A model generated the notes under the pieces. That model had not been told where the DNA came from, searched no databases, and worked only from the letters and a program-made list of their open reading frames with translations. A stretch of DNA of 64,000 nucleotides from 39-52-133 sp036523795 (GTDB lineage Bacteria > Pseudomonadota > Gammaproteobacteria > Burkholderiales > Gallionellaceae). How positions within the stretch are numbered: position 1 is the first letter of the stretch; every line of letters starts with the position of its first letter. Location: contig DATDDN010000055.1 of NCBI GenBank assembly GCA_036523795.1, positions 1 to 64,000 of the forward strand, in the 5' to 3' direction. Shown here piece by piece: positions 1 through 11,493 of this stretch. The translations under genes were made by a program, and so were the position numbers.

Positions 1-941
1 GCCACCAGCACGCGGATGTTGCCGCGGCGCAGGTTGACCAGGGTGCGGTTGCGTTCACGCTGGTTCATGTCGCCGTGCAGGGCGGCGGCGGCATGGCCTT
101 GCGCCGTCAGGCTGTCAGCCAGGGTGTCGGCGTCACGCTTGGTGGCGGTAAACACGATGGCCTGGTTCAGCGATGTATCGCGCAGGATATGGTCGAGCAG
201 GCGGTTCTTGTGCGCCATGTCGTCCACATACATCAGTTTCTGTTCGATGTTTTCGTGGCGGGCCTGCGCTGCTGCCACGCTGATGCGTTGCGGATTCTTC
301 AGCAGGCGCTGGGCCAGATTGCCGATCACGCCCTCCAGGGTGGCCGAGAACAGCAGGGTCTGGCGGGTAGCCGGGGTAGCTGCGGCAATGCGTTCAACGT
401 CGTCGATAAAACCCATGTCCAGCATGCGGTCGGCTTCGTCCAGGATCAGTACTTCCAGGCGCGAAAAGTCGATGCGGCCGCGTTCGATGTGGTCGATCAG
501 GCGGCCTGGGGTTGCGACCAGGACGTCCACCGGGCTGGACAGCAGTTTGTTTTGCAGCGGGTAGGGCATGCCGCCCAGGATGCTGACCACCTTGACGCGC
601 ATGAACTTGCCGTATTTGGTGGCGGCGTCGGAGACCTGCTGCGCCAGCTCGCGGGTCGGTGCCAGTACCAGCACGCGCGGACCTTTGCTGCGCACTGCAG
701 AGGGCGTGGCGATGCGATGCAGCGCCGGCAGGATGAAGGCGGCTGTCTTGCCGGTGCCGGTTTGGGCCGAGGCCATCAGGTCATGCCCGGCCAGCACGGT
801 AGGAATGGCCTGGGCCTGGATGGGCGTGGGCGATGTATAACCTGTTTCTTCAATGGCCTTCAGAATGGAGGGATTCAAACCCAGGGCGGCAAAGCCGTTT
901 TCTGCCTGGGGTGTAGCTGTGTTTTCGTTTTCGATAGACAC
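1..941 (-). CDS. rhlE: DEAD-box ATP-dependent RNA helicase, RhlE type (3' end outside window)
   Basis: ATP-dependent RNA helicase that remodels structured RNA, with likely roles in ribosome assembly or RNA decay. The first 313 residues are present. They show the Q motif (PTPIQAQAIP, about 38-47), Walker A (AQTGTGKT, 59-66), motif Ia (PTRELAQQ), the DEAD box (168-171) and a later FSAT motif III. The reading frame is open at the left edge and stops within the second RecA domain, before the expected motif VI. The start is a GTG at 941; an in-frame TAA lies at 951-953 and AAGGA lies just upstream, so no earlier start is possible. The family assignment is firm. The choice of RhlE over other DEAD-box paralogues rests on overall sequence style and is less sure. 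Confidence 0.88.
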   Translation of the reverse strand, partial: MSIENENTATPQAENGFAALGLNPSILKAIEETGYTSPTPIQAQAIPTVLAGHDLMASAQTGTGKTAAFILPALHRIATPSAVRSKGPRVLVLAPTRELAQQVSDAATKYGKFMRVKVVSILGGMPYPLQNKLLSSPVDVLVATPGRLIDHIERGRIDFSRLEVLILDEADRMLDMGFIDDVERIAAATPATRQTLLFSATLEGVIGNLAQRLLKNPQRISVAAAQARHENIEQKLMYVDDMAHKNRLLDHILRDTSLNQAIVFTATKRDADTLADSLTAQGHAAAALHGDMNQRERNRTLVNLRRGNIRVLV

Positions 942-1159
942 GTAGATTCCTTACGATCAAGTAATAGCGCATGCGCAGCACTTTGCTGCACAAAGAAATT
1001 CAGTAAGAGAGGATTTTCTCCACCGGCGCAAAAACATCGTCGCTAACCGGTAAAGCAAGAAGCGCCTTGAGGATTTAAAGCCGGAACGGCTTGAATTCTG
1101 GACGCTGAGAGGTCAGGAAACGATGAACCAAAGCTGCAAGTTGCTGCAGCGAGCGGCGC

Positions 1160-1187
1160 ATTATAGAGATAAATCAACGGAAAGCAA
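1160..1187 (-). promoter_or_regulatory. Putative sigma70 promoter of rhlE
   Basis: On the minus strand, TTGCTT (1182-1187) and a perfect TATAAT (1160-1165) are separated by 16 nt. Transcription would start near 1153, about 210 nt before the GTG start. Long leaders are known for cold-induced DEAD-box helicase genes in other bacteria; regulation here is inferred. Confidence 0.6.
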
Positions 1188-1389
1188 GACAATTTTCAGG
1201 AAACGCCGAGGCGGGCCCGCGGACCCATAATGAATGCGCCGGGACCTGCGTCATCCGGCTCGAGCGAACAGGACAGAGAAGCTCAATAGCCTGCATTGAT
1301 CGCGGCAATGCACCGGCGGATTATGCGCGGGAGGTATTGGCGTAGGGCACCAAGCAACAAGAACACTGCAAAACCTGCGGTGCCACCTC

Positions 1390-1417
1390 GTGACAACTGC
1401 GGGAATTTAGGTAACAT
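1390..1417 (+). promoter_or_regulatory. Putative promoter of the lon-like gene
   Basis: GTGACA (1390-1395) and TAACAT (1412-1417) are separated by 16 nt. The -35 matches consensus at 5 of 6 positions. It lies about 40 nt upstream of the coding start. Confidence 0.45.
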
Positions 1418-1459
1418 GCGTCTGTGATTGATCGGTTCCGGGATTAAGGACAACACCGC

Positions 1460-3901
1460 ATGAAAAAGAAGGTCACACGCAGAAAACTGGCTCCGCTGAC
1501 ACCTGAGCTGCTCTATACCCATTGCGATGCGTCACTGCTCAATTTTGCCAGCACTGCGGAACTGGAAGATCTGTCCGGCATCGTGGGACAAAACAACGCG
1601 GCCGCAGCCATCCAGTTTGGCGTGGGCATTCGCCATGAGGGATACAACATCTACGTGCTGGGCCCGGCGGGTTCGGGACGCTACTCGCTGGTACGCCGTG
1701 AGCTGGAAGGGCGTGCGGCCTCCATGCCGGCGCCCGCCGACTGGTGCTATCTGAACAATTTCGACGTCGCGCACAAGCCGGTGGCGGTCAGCCTGCCCGC
1801 CGGACGCGGCGCGCGCTTCCAGCAGCATATGCACAAGTTCTGCGAGGAGCTGCGCGATGTGATTCCGGCTGCATTCGAGAGCGAGGAATACCGCAGCCAT
1901 ATCGAAGCGCTGAATGACGAGTTCAAACAACGCCACGGCAAGGTGTTCGAGGAACTCGGCCAGGAGGCCATCAAACAGGGCATTGCCCTGATCGAAACGC
2001 CAACCGGCTTCAGCCTGGCGCCGTTCAAGGACGAGCAGGTTCTGACGCCGGAGGAATTTGAAAAACTGCCGGAGAGCGAGCGGCAGCGCTTTAACCAGCT
2101 GATCGATATCTACAACGACAAGCTGCGCAAGATCGCACACCAGATTCCCGCCTGGCAACGCGAGCACCAGGCCCGCCTTCGCGCCTACAACCGCGAAACC
2201 ATTGCCCTGGCGGCGGGCAGCCTGATCGAGGAGCTGCGTGTGCAGTATGCCGATCTCCCCAAGATTCAGGAATTCCTCTCTGCAGTTCAGGCCGATCTCA
2301 TCGAGAACGTGAGCCAGCTGCGCGAGCAGAAGCCCAGCGATGAATTTTCCCTGCCTTTTGCGCCGCTGCAGCGCTACCAGGTGAACCTGCTGGTTGACCA
2401 CGGCGACAGCAAGGGGGCGCCGGTGGTGTTCGAGAACAATCCCACCTATCAGAACCTGCTGGGGCGCATCGAACACATCACCCATATGGGCACACTCTCC
2501 ACCAATTTCACCCTGATCAAGGCCGGTGCCCTGCAACGCGCCAATGGCGGCTTCCTGATCCTGAATGCCGGCAAATTGCTGAGCCAGCCCTATGCCTGGG
2601 AGGGGCTGAAGCGTGCGCTGCTGTCGCGCGAAATCAACATCGAGACGCTGGGCGAGATCTTCGGCCTGGTCAGCACGCATACCCTGCAACCGCAGCCCAT
2701 TCCGCTGGATATCAAGGTCGTGCTGTTCGGCGAACGTCAGTTCTACTACCTGCTGTACCAGCTGGACGCGGAATTTGCCGAGCTGTTCAAGGTTGCCGCC
2801 GATTTCGAGGAGGAGATCGATCGCACGCCGGAAAACACGCTATTGTATGCGCGCATGATTGCCACCCTGGTGCGCCAGAAATCACTGCGCGCGTTTGATC
2901 GTATGGCAGTGGCTCGTGCAATCGAACAGAGTGCGCGCATGGTGGAGGACGCCTCCAAGTTGCTGACGCATGTGCGCAGCCTGACCGATCTGCTGACCGA
3001 TGCGGATTACTACGCCGAAAAAGCGGGGCATGCAGTCGTGACGGCCGCAGATGTGGAAACTGCCATCGCTGCGCAAATCCACCGTGCCGAGCGCCTGCGC
3101 AAGTCCTACCTCAACGACATTCTCGACGGCACCGTGCTGATCGACACGGAGGGCCTGCATGATGGCCAGATCAACGGTCTGGCGGCTATCGATCTGGGCA
3201 ACTACGTGTTTGCGTTGCCTATACGCATTACCGCGACGACCCGCCTTGGTGAGGGCAACGTGATCGACATCGAGCGCGAAGTGGCGTTGAGCGGCGCGAT
3301 CCATTCCAAGGGCGTGCTGATTCTGACCGCCTTTCTGGCCTCGCGCTATTCGCACAGCATGCCGCTCTCGCTCAATGCGAGCCTGGTGTTCGAGCAGTCC
3401 TACAGCTCGGTGGAGGGCGACAGTGCCTCGCTGGCAGAGCTGTGCGCTTTGCTGTCCGCCTTGTCCGGGTTGCCCATCTATCAGGGGCTGGCTGTGACGG
3501 GCTCGGTGAACCAGTATGGCCAGGTGCAGGTGATCGGCGCAGTCAATGAAAAGATCGAGGGATTCTTTGACGTGTGCAATGCGCGCGGCCTGAGCGGCAA
3601 ACAGGGAGTGTTGATCCCGGCTGCCAACGTCAAGCACCTGATGCTGCGGCAGGATGTGGTGGAAGCGGTGCGTGCCGGCAAGTTCCATGTTTACGCGGTG
3701 GAGAACGTGGACCAGGCGATGGAGCTGCTGACCGGTGTTCCGGCCGGCGAGCCTGACGAGAATGGCCTGGTGCCCAACGACACAGTCAACTACTTCGTGA
3801 TGGTGCAATTGATGCGCTTGTCTCAGATGCGCAAGGAGCAGGTATTACCGGCACCGGCGCGGCGCAAGACGGTGCGCCGCAAGCGCAGTAATCAGGCATG
3901 A
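1460..3901 (+). CDS. Lon-like ATP-binding serine protease (LonH/YcbZ type)
   Basis: An 813-residue cytoplasmic protein with an N-terminal AAA-type region and a C-terminal Lon protease domain. The catalytic dyad is visible: Ser655 in GDSAS and Lys698 in NEKIEG, 43 residues apart, the same spacing as Ser679/Lys722 of E. coli Lon. The N-terminal P-loop-like motif reads GPAGSGRYS, with Arg in place of the usual Lys, so ATP turnover may be weak or absent. This relaxed P-loop fits the YcbZ/LonH-like group as I know it. ATG at 1460 follows an AAGGA site and a good promoter. The substrate is unknown. The gene ends just before the GGDEF/EAL gene, and the two may be co-transcribed. Confidence 0.85.
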   Translation: MKKKVTRRKLAPLTPELLYTHCDASLLNFASTAELEDLSGIVGQNNAAAAIQFGVGIRHEGYNIYVLGPAGSGRYSLVRRELEGRAASMPAPADWCYLNNFDVAHKPVAVSLPAGRGARFQQHMHKFCEELRDVIPAAFESEEYRSHIEALNDEFKQRHGKVFEELGQEAIKQGIALIETPTGFSLAPFKDEQVLTPEEFEKLPESERQRFNQLIDIYNDKLRKIAHQIPAWQREHQARLRAYNRETIALAAGSLIEELRVQYADLPKIQEFLSAVQADLIENVSQLREQKPSDEFSLPFAPLQRYQVNLLVDHGDSKGAPVVFENNPTYQNLLGRIEHITHMGTLSTNFTLIKAGALQRANGGFLILNAGKLLSQPYAWEGLKRALLSREINIETLGEIFGLVSTHTLQPQPIPLDIKVVLFGERQFYYLLYQLDAEFAELFKVAADFEEEIDRTPENTLLYARMIATLVRQKSLRAFDRMAVARAIEQSARMVEDASKLLTHVRSLTDLLTDADYYAEKAGHAVVTAADVETAIAAQIHRAERLRKSYLNDILDGTVLIDTEGLHDGQINGLAAIDLGNYVFALPIRITATTRLGEGNVIDIEREVALSGAIHSKGVLILTAFLASRYSHSMPLSLNASLVFEQSYSSVEGDSASLAELCALLSALSGLPIYQGLAVTGSVNQYGQVQVIGAVNEKIEGFFDVCNARGLSGKQGVLIPAANVKHLMLRQDVVEAVRAGKFHVYAVENVDQAMELLTGVPAGEPDENGLVPNDTVNYFVMVQLMRLSQMRKEQVLPAPARRKTVRRKRSNQA

Positions 3902-3934
3902 TGAATTTTGAGCAGGCTTGCAGGCCATGATGAC

Positions 3935-6385
3935 ATGAAACAACGCTGGGACCAGAGCATACTTTACCTTACCACGGTTGCCGTTCTGGCTATCGCCGTG
4001 GTGATAGGCTCGCTTTTCATCGATGTGGCCAACCGCACCACGCGTGAGCGCATTCAAATGCAGTCGGTACAGCGTCTTGGGCAGCTGCTGGATACGGTGG
4101 AGAGCTCGGCCACTATCGCCTGTGACCAGAACAACAAGGCGTTGGCGGCGGAGCTGACCAACGGGCTGCTGAAGAATTCCGGCGTGCTGGGCGCCGTCAT
4201 CCGCAGCAAAAAGGGCGAGCTGGCGCGCAGCTACCGTGGCAAGGCGACCCAGCAGGATCTGGAGAATGCCGCGGTGGCACGCCTGGTAAGGGTGATCTAT
4301 TCCCGGCGGCACCCGGAAAAGCCCGTGGGCGAGATTCAGCTTGATCCCGATACGGCGCAGTTTGAACAGATGCTCGAGCAGGAAAAGCATTTCATCGGCA
4401 AGTTGCTGGGAGTACAGATTGGCGGGACTGCGGCGGCGATCTTCCTGGTGCTGCTGATCTGGATCGTGCGCCCGATCAAGGCGTTGTCGGATCGCCTGCA
4501 CAGAATGAATGCGGCCGCCGGAGAGCGCCTCAAGACGCCGCGCGGGCACGCTCACACCGAACTGGGGCGCCTTGCCGAGGACATCAATGCTCTGATGGCT
4601 CGCCTGGCAACCAGCCTTGAAGATGAGCACAAGCTGCGTCTGCAACATGAAATCGGCGAAAAGAAATATCACGCCATCTTCCAGAATGCCGAGACAGGCA
4701 TATTCATTGCCAACCGCGAAAGCCGCATCGAATCATTAAACCCGGCCTTGTCACGCTTGCTGGAGTTGCCATCGCTGCGCCCAAACGAAGGCTATCTGCT
4801 GAATGAGGGGTATGCGAAGTTGCTGGCAGAGCTGCCCTGGAGCGTGCCAGGACGATTGCAGCAACTGATTGCGGAATGCCTCGACAAGAAGATCACCTGT
4901 TCCTCTGATCTGGAATACATACTCAAGAGCGGCTCCACGCGCTGGGTGAGTCTGCTGCTGAGTCCGCTGGGCGACAATCGGGTGCAGGGTGTGGTGAGTG
5001 ACATCACGGAGCGCAAGGCACTGGAGAACACTGCGCGCATGCTGGTGGTGACCGACCCGCTGACCGGCGTTGCGAATCGTCCGGGGCTGGAGCAGGCGCT
5101 GCAGATGCACATCCGCAAATTCGATATCGAGTCGGACAGCGGTTTCGCCCTGATGCTGGTCAATCTGGATGGTTTCAAGCGCGTCAATGAGGCACTGGGC
5201 CTGCCGGTTGGCGACGAAGTGTTGAAGGCCGCAGCCAGGCGTCTGGGCAGCTGTCTCAAACCCGTCGATTTCGTTGCGCGCATCGGTGGCGACGAATATG
5301 TGGTGATCTTGCCGCAGGCTGTGCAGGAGGAGATGCTGGGCCGAATCGGTGAGCGCATCATCAATGCATTGCGTGAAAACTATGAGGTTCACACCACGCC
5401 GATTCAGCTTGGCGTGAGCATAGGCATTACCTTTTTTCCCAATGATGGCCGCGACATTCCCACGCTGTTGCGCAACGCCGAGCTGGCCATGACCCGGGCC
5501 AAGGCAGGTGGAGGGAATCGCTATGCCTTCTTTGACCTGGGCATGGCTGAGGCGGCAGAGCAGCGCCGCGCGCTGGAACTGGACATGCAGCAGGCGCTGC
5601 GGCGCGATGAGTTTCGGCTGTTTCTGCAGCCGATAGTCGATATTGTGAGCAAACGAACAGTCGGTGCGGAAGCGCTGATCCGCTGGCATCATCCGGTGAA
5701 TGGCATTGTTCCTCCCGACGCCTTTGTGCCCCTGGCCGAAGAAACGGGCTTGATCGTGGACATCGGACGCTGGGTGCTGGAGGCGGCCTGCAAGCAACTG
5801 GCACGCTGGCAGGCGGAAGGCCTGGACTACTACCTTTCGATCAACATTTCCGGGCGCCAGATTCCGGATGGCTTGTCACCGGAAACCCTGACCGAGACCG
5901 TGAAGCGACATGGTGTTGATTCACGCCTTCTGGTTCTGGAGATTACCGAGGGCACGCTGCTGAGCGAAGTCAGCACGGCACTGAGCTGGCTGAACGCGGT
6001 GCGGGAGAAGGGGTTCCGCATTTATCTGGATGACTTCGGCACCGGCTATTCTTCGCTCTCCTACCTGAAGCGCTTCCCGGTGAACACGGTCAAGATAGAC
6101 AAATCCTTTGTGCGCGACATGGGCAGTGATTCCAGCGATCTTGCCCTGGTCGGGGCGATCATCGCCATGGCGCGCAGCCTCAATCTGGATGTGGTGGCGG
6201 AGGGTGTGACAAATCTGGCGCAATTGCAGCTATTGAGCCAGATGAAGTGCGGCAACATCCAGGGTTACTATTTCTCGCGGCCGGTGGCCGCCGAGGAATT
6301 CGGTGAGGCCTGCGCCAATATTGCGAGGCAGCTGCATTCCATGACGCTTTCCCCAAGCCATGCAACTGGCAGCAGTGCCTGCTAG
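3935..6385 (+). CDS. Membrane-bound PAS-GGDEF-EAL cyclic-di-GMP protein
   Basis: Inner-membrane signalling protein of 816 residues expected to make and/or break cyclic-di-GMP. From the N-terminus it has a membrane segment (about 10-30), a periplasmic sensor region, a second membrane helix followed by a HAMP-like segment (IVRPIKAL), a PAS domain, a GGDEF domain with active site GGDEY (451-455), and an EAL domain with EAL at 579-581, DDFGTGYSS and QGYYFSRP. Both catalytic domains look intact. The inhibitory I-site position five residues before GGDEF reads KPVD rather than RxxD, so product feedback may be lost. A TTG at 3908 is an alternative start that adds nine residues. I prefer the ATG at 3935, which leads directly into the first membrane helix. 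Neither start has a strong ribosome site. The signal sensed is unknown. Confidence 0.9.
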   Translation: MKQRWDQSILYLTTVAVLAIAVVIGSLFIDVANRTTRERIQMQSVQRLGQLLDTVESSATIACDQNNKALAAELTNGLLKNSGVLGAVIRSKKGELARSYRGKATQQDLENAAVARLVRVIYSRRHPEKPVGEIQLDPDTAQFEQMLEQEKHFIGKLLGVQIGGTAAAIFLVLLIWIVRPIKALSDRLHRMNAAAGERLKTPRGHAHTELGRLAEDINALMARLATSLEDEHKLRLQHEIGEKKYHAIFQNAETGIFIANRESRIESLNPALSRLLELPSLRPNEGYLLNEGYAKLLAELPWSVPGRLQQLIAECLDKKITCSSDLEYILKSGSTRWVSLLLSPLGDNRVQGVVSDITERKALENTARMLVVTDPLTGVANRPGLEQALQMHIRKFDIESDSGFALMLVNLDGFKRVNEALGLPVGDEVLKAAARRLGSCLKPVDFVARIGGDEYVVILPQAVQEEMLGRIGERIINALRENYEVHTTPIQLGVSIGITFFPNDGRDIPTLLRNAELAMTRAKAGGGNRYAFFDLGMAEAAEQRRALELDMQQALRRDEFRLFLQPIVDIVSKRTVGAEALIRWHHPVNGIVPPDAFVPLAEETGLIVDIGRWVLEAACKQLARWQAEGLDYYLSINISGRQIPDGLSPETLTETVKRHGVDSRLLVLEITEGTLLSEVSTALSWLNAVREKGFRIYLDDFGTGYSSLSYLKRFPVNTVKIDKSFVRDMGSDSSDLALVGAIIAMARSLNLDVVAEGVTNLAQLQLLSQMKCGNIQGYYFSRPVAAEEFGEACANIARQLHSMTLSPSHATGSSAC

Positions 6386-6524
6386 CGGGGAATACGGGGC
6401 CCGCCCGTCCTATGGGGGCCGCTACTTCGTAAATCTGCAATTTCCCCGGCTTGCATTCGGTTCTGATTGAAGGCGCGGCTTGTGGTAGAATGCCGGCCCT
6501 TTGAATTGAGCCAGGTATCACATC

Positions 6525-8354
<1,830 letters not shown>

Positions 8355-8379
8355 GGCATCGGCAAGCTGAAGCAGAAGA

Positions 8380-8401
8380 GGGCGCGCAAGCGCCCTTTTT
8401 G
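8380..8401 (+). terminator. Rho-independent terminator of typA
   Basis: A perfect 6-bp stem GGGCGC/GCGCCC with a GCAA tetraloop is followed directly by TTTTT. Confidence 0.85.
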
Positions 8402-8445
8402 TTGTCTGGTTTATACTGTCGGCATTCGTTGCCGGAAACCTTCCC

Positions 8446-9804
8446 ATGCTGGAAATCCTGATTGTCCTGAGCCTGTTGATCGTGGTGTTGGCTGTGGTGC
8501 TGCTGCTCAAGTTGCAGCGCCTGCCCGACCATTCTGCGCAGGTGCTGGAACAGCAACACCGCGCCATGCTGGCCGATCTGCATGAGGGCCTGAACCGGCA
8601 GGGCGACCGCCTGATGGCCAGCCAGACTGACCAGTCCGAGCGTTTGCGCACGGTGGTCAGCGAGGAGCTGCGCGCGACGCGCGAAGCGCTGCAGGCGCTG
8701 CAGCTGGGCCTGAGCCAGGCCCTGTCCGCACAGCGCGAAGCCGTGCAGCAACAGCTGAGCGAACTGAACCTTGCCTTGCAGGCCAAGCAGGATGCACTGC
8801 GCAGCGAAATGCTGACGCAGACGCTGGCCAGGCTGGCCGAACAGGGACGGGCCGACCAGGAGCTGATCCAGAACTCCTTCCGCAATGCCACACAGCATCT
8901 GGCGAGCAGCATGGAGGCGCTGGGCAAGACCGTAGATGGCCGCCTGGAGCTGATCGGGGGCAAGGTGAACGAGCGCCTGGATGAAGGATTCAAGAAGACC
9001 AATGAAACCTTCGTGAACGTGATGGCGCGGCTGGCCACCATAGACGAGGCACAGAAAAAGATCGACGGCCTGACCACCAATGTGGTGAGCCTGCAGGAAC
9101 TGCTGGGGGACAAGCGCTCGCGCGGCGCCTTCGGTGAGGTCCAGCTGGAAGGGCTGGTGCGAAATATCCTGTCGCCGCAGGCCTATGCCATGCAGTACAC
9201 CCTGCCCAACGGCAGCCGCGCCGATTGCGTGCTGAAGCTGCCCGAGCCCACCGGCATGGTGGCGGTGGACTCCAAGTTTCCGCTGGAAAACTATCACCGC
9301 ATGTATGCGGCGCCTACGCCGGCCGAACGTCTGCAGGCGGAGCGCCAGTTCAAGGCGGACATCAAGAAGCATGTGGACGACATCAGCAGCAAATACATCA
9401 TCCCCGAGGTGACCTCGGATGGCGCGGTGATGTTCGTGCCGGCCGAGGCGGTGTTTGCCGAGATTCACGCCCATCACCCCGAGATCGTCGATCTGGCCAT
9501 GCAGAAGCGGGTGTGGATCGTTTCGCCCACCACCCTGATGGCGGTGCTGAATACCGCACGCGCGGTGATGAAGGACGTGGAAACGCGCAAGCAGGTGCAC
9601 ATCATCAAGGACGAGCTGGGCAAGCTGGGCAAGGACTTCGCGCGTTTCGACGAGCGCATGAAAAAGCTGGCAGACAACATCCGCAAGGCGCACGAGGAGG
9701 CGGGCGACGTGCAGATTTCCAGCCGCAAGATCAGCCAGCGTTTCGCCAGCATCGAGCGGGTCGATCTCGAGCACCTGGCTGCGCTGCCACAGCTCGACGA
9801 ATAA
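8446..9804 (+). CDS. rmuC: DNA recombination protein RmuC
   Basis: RmuC-family protein (452 residues) linked to limiting recombination at inverted repeats, with a predicted nuclease-like core. The N-terminus is one hydrophobic anchor helix (about 2-22). A long Gln/Glu/Leu/Ala-rich coiled coil (about 30-190) follows, then the conserved RmuC domain (about 200-410), which includes GAFGEVQLE, DSKFPLENY and FVPAEAVFAEI. The gene stands between typA and nadE with its own short upstream region. A GC-rich hairpin without a T run (9809-9829) follows the stop codon. Confidence 0.95.
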   Translation: MLEILIVLSLLIVVLAVVLLLKLQRLPDHSAQVLEQQHRAMLADLHEGLNRQGDRLMASQTDQSERLRTVVSEELRATREALQALQLGLSQALSAQREAVQQQLSELNLALQAKQDALRSEMLTQTLARLAEQGRADQELIQNSFRNATQHLASSMEALGKTVDGRLELIGGKVNERLDEGFKKTNETFVNVMARLATIDEAQKKIDGLTTNVVSLQELLGDKRSRGAFGEVQLEGLVRNILSPQAYAMQYTLPNGSRADCVLKLPEPTGMVAVDSKFPLENYHRMYAAPTPAERLQAERQFKADIKKHVDDISSKYIIPEVTSDGAVMFVPAEAVFAEIHAHHPEIVDLAMQKRVWIVSPTTLMAVLNTARAVMKDVETRKQVHIIKDELGKLGKDFARFDERMKKLADNIRKAHEEAGDVQISSRKISQRFASIERVDLEHLAALPQLDE

Positions 9805-9879
9805 GCACGCCGCCCTGCAAAGGGGCGGCAAAGGTTGCTATGATGCACGTCCTGCATCTTTCACCACAGGCTGTTTTCC

Positions 9880-11484
9880 ATGCAAATTGCGATTGCACAA
9901 ATAAATTGCGTACTGGGCGACCTGGTCGGCAACAGCGCCAGAATCCTTGATTACGCAAATCGCGCGCGCCAGCAGGGCGCCAGCCTGCTGCTGACCCCCG
10001 AGCTGAGCCTGTGCGGCTATTCCCCGGAAGACCTGTTGTTACGCGATGGTTTTTACCAGGCCTGTGACCATGCCTTGCAGCAACTGGCACAGCAGATCCA
10101 CGGCATTGCCGTGGTGGTGGGGCATCCGCACGAGGAAGACGGCATGCGCTACAACGCAGCCTCGGTGCTGCGCGACGGCCGTGTCATCGCACGCTATTTC
10201 AAGCGCGAACTGCCCAATTACAGCGTGTTCGACGAGGAGCGCTATTTCGACAGCGGCAGCGAGCCCTGTGTGTTCAAGCTGGACGGCGTGCACTTCGCCA
10301 TCAACATCTGCGCCGACATCTGGCAGGAGCAGGCCGCGCTGCATGCGCGCGAGGCGGGAGCCGACGTGCTGCTGGTGCTGAATGCGTCGCCTTACCACAT
10401 AGACAAGCAGCAATCGCGCTACGAGGCGATACGCGACCGCGTCGGCGAGACAGAGCTGGCGGTGGTGTACGCCAATCTGGTGGGAGGACAGGATGAGCTG
10501 GTGTTTGACGGCGCTTCCTTTGCCATGTCGGCAGATGGCCATCTCACCCATCAGTTGCCTTCCTTCGAAGAGGCGCTGGAACTGATCAACATCGAGGGCG
10601 GCAAGCTGCAGGTCGGCCTGCGCGTGCCGGCACTGAGGCGCGAAGACAGCATCTACCGTGCCCTGTGTCTGGGTGTGCGCGACTATATCGGCAAGAACCG
10701 CTTCCCCGGCGTGCTGCTGGGGCTGTCCGGCGGCATCGACTCGGCGCTGACGCTGGCGGTTGCCGTGGATGCGCTGGGCGCGGACAAGGTGCGCGCAGTG
10801 ATGATGCCGTCGCCTTACACCGCGCAGATCAGCCTGGACGATGCGCAGGAGATGGCACGCATTCTGGGAGTGCGCTATGACGTGCTCGATATCCAGCCCG
10901 CGTTTGCCGCTCTGCAGAGCACGCTGGCGCCGCAGTTCCGGGGCCTCGCCGCCGACACCACGGAAGAGAACCTGCAGGCGCGCATTCGCGGCACGCTGCT
11001 GATGGCACTGTCCAACAAGACTGGCGCACTGGTGCTGACCACCGGCAACAAGTCGGAAATGACAGTGGGCTATTGCACCCTGTACGGGGACATGGCGGGC
11101 GGCTTTGCCGTACTCAAGGACGTGAGCAAGACCTGGGTGTATCGCCTGTCGCGGTTCCGCAATGAACGCGGTCTCGTGATTCCCGAACGCATCATCACGC
11201 GCCCGCCCAGCGCCGAGCTGAAACCCGATCAGACCGACCAGGACAGCCTGCCGCCCTATGACGTGCTGGATGCCATCATGGCGCGCTATGTGGAGCGCAA
11301 CCAGTCGATCGCGGAGATCGTCGACCATGGCTTCGCGGAGTCGGATGTACGGCGCGTGGTACGGCTGATCCAGATCAACGAATACAAACGCCGCCAGTCG
11401 CCGGTAGGCATCCGCATCACCGACCGCGGCCTGGGCAAGGATTGGCGCTATCCCATCACCGTGCGCTACCAGGACGATTTCTGA
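9880..11484 (+). CDS. nadE: Glutamine-dependent NAD+ synthetase
   Basis: Catalyses the last step of NAD synthesis, amidating nicotinate adenine dinucleotide with ammonia released from glutamine. The 534 residues comprise an N-terminal nitrilase-type glutaminase domain with the triad Glu41 (PELSLCGY), Lys108 (FKRELPNY) and Cys144 (INICADIW), and a C-terminal synthetase domain with the ATP pyrophosphatase P-loop SGGIDS (283-288). Length and motifs match the two-domain glutamine-using form. The gene stops 9 nt before the MCE permease gene and could be its first operon partner. Confidence 0.97.
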   Translation: MQIAIAQINCVLGDLVGNSARILDYANRARQQGASLLLTPELSLCGYSPEDLLLRDGFYQACDHALQQLAQQIHGIAVVVGHPHEEDGMRYNAASVLRDGRVIARYFKRELPNYSVFDEERYFDSGSEPCVFKLDGVHFAINICADIWQEQAALHAREAGADVLLVLNASPYHIDKQQSRYEAIRDRVGETELAVVYANLVGGQDELVFDGASFAMSADGHLTHQLPSFEEALELINIEGGKLQVGLRVPALRREDSIYRALCLGVRDYIGKNRFPGVLLGLSGGIDSALTLAVAVDALGADKVRAVMMPSPYTAQISLDDAQEMARILGVRYDVLDIQPAFAALQSTLAPQFRGLAADTTEENLQARIRGTLLMALSNKTGALVLTTGNKSEMTVGYCTLYGDMAGGFAVLKDVSKTWVYRLSRFRNERGLVIPERIITRPPSAELKPDQTDQDSLPPYDVLDAIMARYVERNQSIAEIVDHGFAESDVRRVVRLIQINEYKRRQSPVGIRITDRGLGKDWRYPITVRYQDDF

Positions 11485-11493
11485 GGCACGCCA

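Larger units (their letters stand above)
942..1459. other. 518-bp divergent intergenic region between rhlE and the lon-like gene
   Basis: No gene is seen here. The left part is the presumed 5' UTR of the helicase, about 210 nt long. The region carries a leftward promoter at 1160-1187 and a rightward promoter at 1390-1417. The short reading frames inside lack ribosome sites and family features. Confidence 0.6.

Noticed and set aside
75..1046. 323-codon plus-strand frame over the helicase gene
   Set aside because: Antisense to a clear DEAD-box helicase whose motifs are all intact.
1532..2689. 385-codon open frame on the minus strand inside the Lon-like gene
   Set aside because: Antisense shadow with no recognisable features.
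9809..9829. Terminator after rmuC
   Set aside because: The stem is strong (GCCGCCC/GGGCGGC), but no T run follows, so intrinsic termination is not supported.
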